Assembly: GCA_002407775.1 (NCBI GenBank)
Contig: DHOP01000025.1
Span: 1 to 33,567 of the forward strand
Source of the DNA: Prevotella sp. UBA5387
Lineage (GTDB): Bacteria; Bacteroidota; Bacteroidia; Bacteroidales; Bacteroidaceae
DNA: 33,567 bases
Direction of reading: 5' to 3'
Part shown: positions 33,396-33,567 of the stretch, piece by piece
Numbering within the stretch: the stretch's first letter is position 1
Layout: each line of letters begins with the position of its first letter
The notes under the pieces: model-generated
Databases searched by the model: none
Seen by the model: the letters and a program-made list of their open reading frames with translations, nothing else
Told to the model about the DNA's origin: nothing
Position numbers and translations under genes: made by a program

Positions 33396-33567
33396 AAAAT
33401 AAATTCAACAAATTAGTCGTTTAAAGGTATTAGAGACTTTCCTTAGGAATAATCGATTAAACTAAAGCGTCTCAACTTTTGTCCCAAATAAAAATCTAGA
33501 TACCAATGCAAGTTATTAATTTCAAAACTGAAAGTGGTAATATCTACCCCAGTTCGGGATAAAGCTA

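Larger units (their letters stand above)
32861..33567. other. 707-bp noncoding, repeat-like end of the window
   Basis: It contains the AraC-gene promoter and a 108-codon minus-strand open frame (33017-33343) with no recognisable domain. A cluster of short palindromes lies at 33275-33395. The final 170 bases are A/T-rich with no gene visible. Confidence 0.5.

Noticed and set aside
1..33567. CRISPR array, tRNA or rRNA genes
   Set aside because: No regularly spaced identical repeats with unique spacers, no tRNA cloverleaf core sequences and no rRNA-like conserved blocks were seen by eye; a covariance search would be decisive.

Overview
The window reads as chromosomal DNA from a Bacteroidales bacterium, most likely Prevotella or a close relative. 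This rests on the protein families present: DUF4835, DUF3127 and DUF4840-like proteins, a Bacteroidetes-type outer-membrane receptor, GH43/GH30 enzymes, and a type IX secretion-like tail. It also rests on promoters that fit the Bacteroidetes pattern (TTTG, about 20 nt, TAnnTTTG) rather than the E. coli one, and on the scarcity of Shine-Dalgarno sites. No rRNA, tRNA or CRISPR array was seen.

Bases 136-6901 hold a compact plus-strand [FeFe]-hydrogenase operon, hydG-hydF-hydB-hydA-hydC. HydA carries the H-cluster, HydB is a NuoF-like NADH/flavin subunit and HydC is NuoE-like, so together they form a trimeric, probably electron-bifurcating (group A3-type) NAD/ferredoxin hydrogenase. HydG and HydF mature it; the third maturase, HydE, is not in the window. 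A palindrome-rich gap of about 600 bp follows, then an outer-membrane TonB-receptor-like barrel (7507-9816). Facing it is a secreted GH2 enzyme with the NxK signature of beta-glucuronidases (9966-11813, minus), with a shared hairpin terminator between them.

Bases 12248-17453 are housekeeping DNA. A DUF3127 protein with an SSB-like acidic tail is transcribed leftward. Divergent from it is dnaN, followed by a DEDDh exonuclease, a DUF4835 protein and recN, closely packed. A secreted trypsin-fold/TPR protein that has lost its catalytic serine (17570-19240) and a lipoprotein (19697-20296, minus) complete this part. Each of these last two has a strong terminator.

Bases 20430-25600 look like an A+T-rich accessory island. 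It contains an IS4-type transposase with a shortened C-terminus, an acyltransferase-3 membrane protein, an unusual single polypeptide and a SAM methyltransferase. The unusual polypeptide (23041-24732) joins a cytoplasmic ECF sigma factor, one transmembrane helix, a periplasmic linker and a C-terminal outer-membrane beta-barrel. It is the most interesting object in the window: it looks like a one-protein version of the sigma factor / dual-membrane-spanning anti-sigma pairs of Bacteroides, with the anti-sigma domain missing.

Bases 26255-32860 are a minus-strand polysaccharide-degradation cluster: an AraC-family regulator, a secreted GH30 with a type IX-like tail, and two secreted GH43 enzymes. 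No SusC/SusD pair is present. The last 700 bp are noncoding or repeat-like, with clustered short palindromes.
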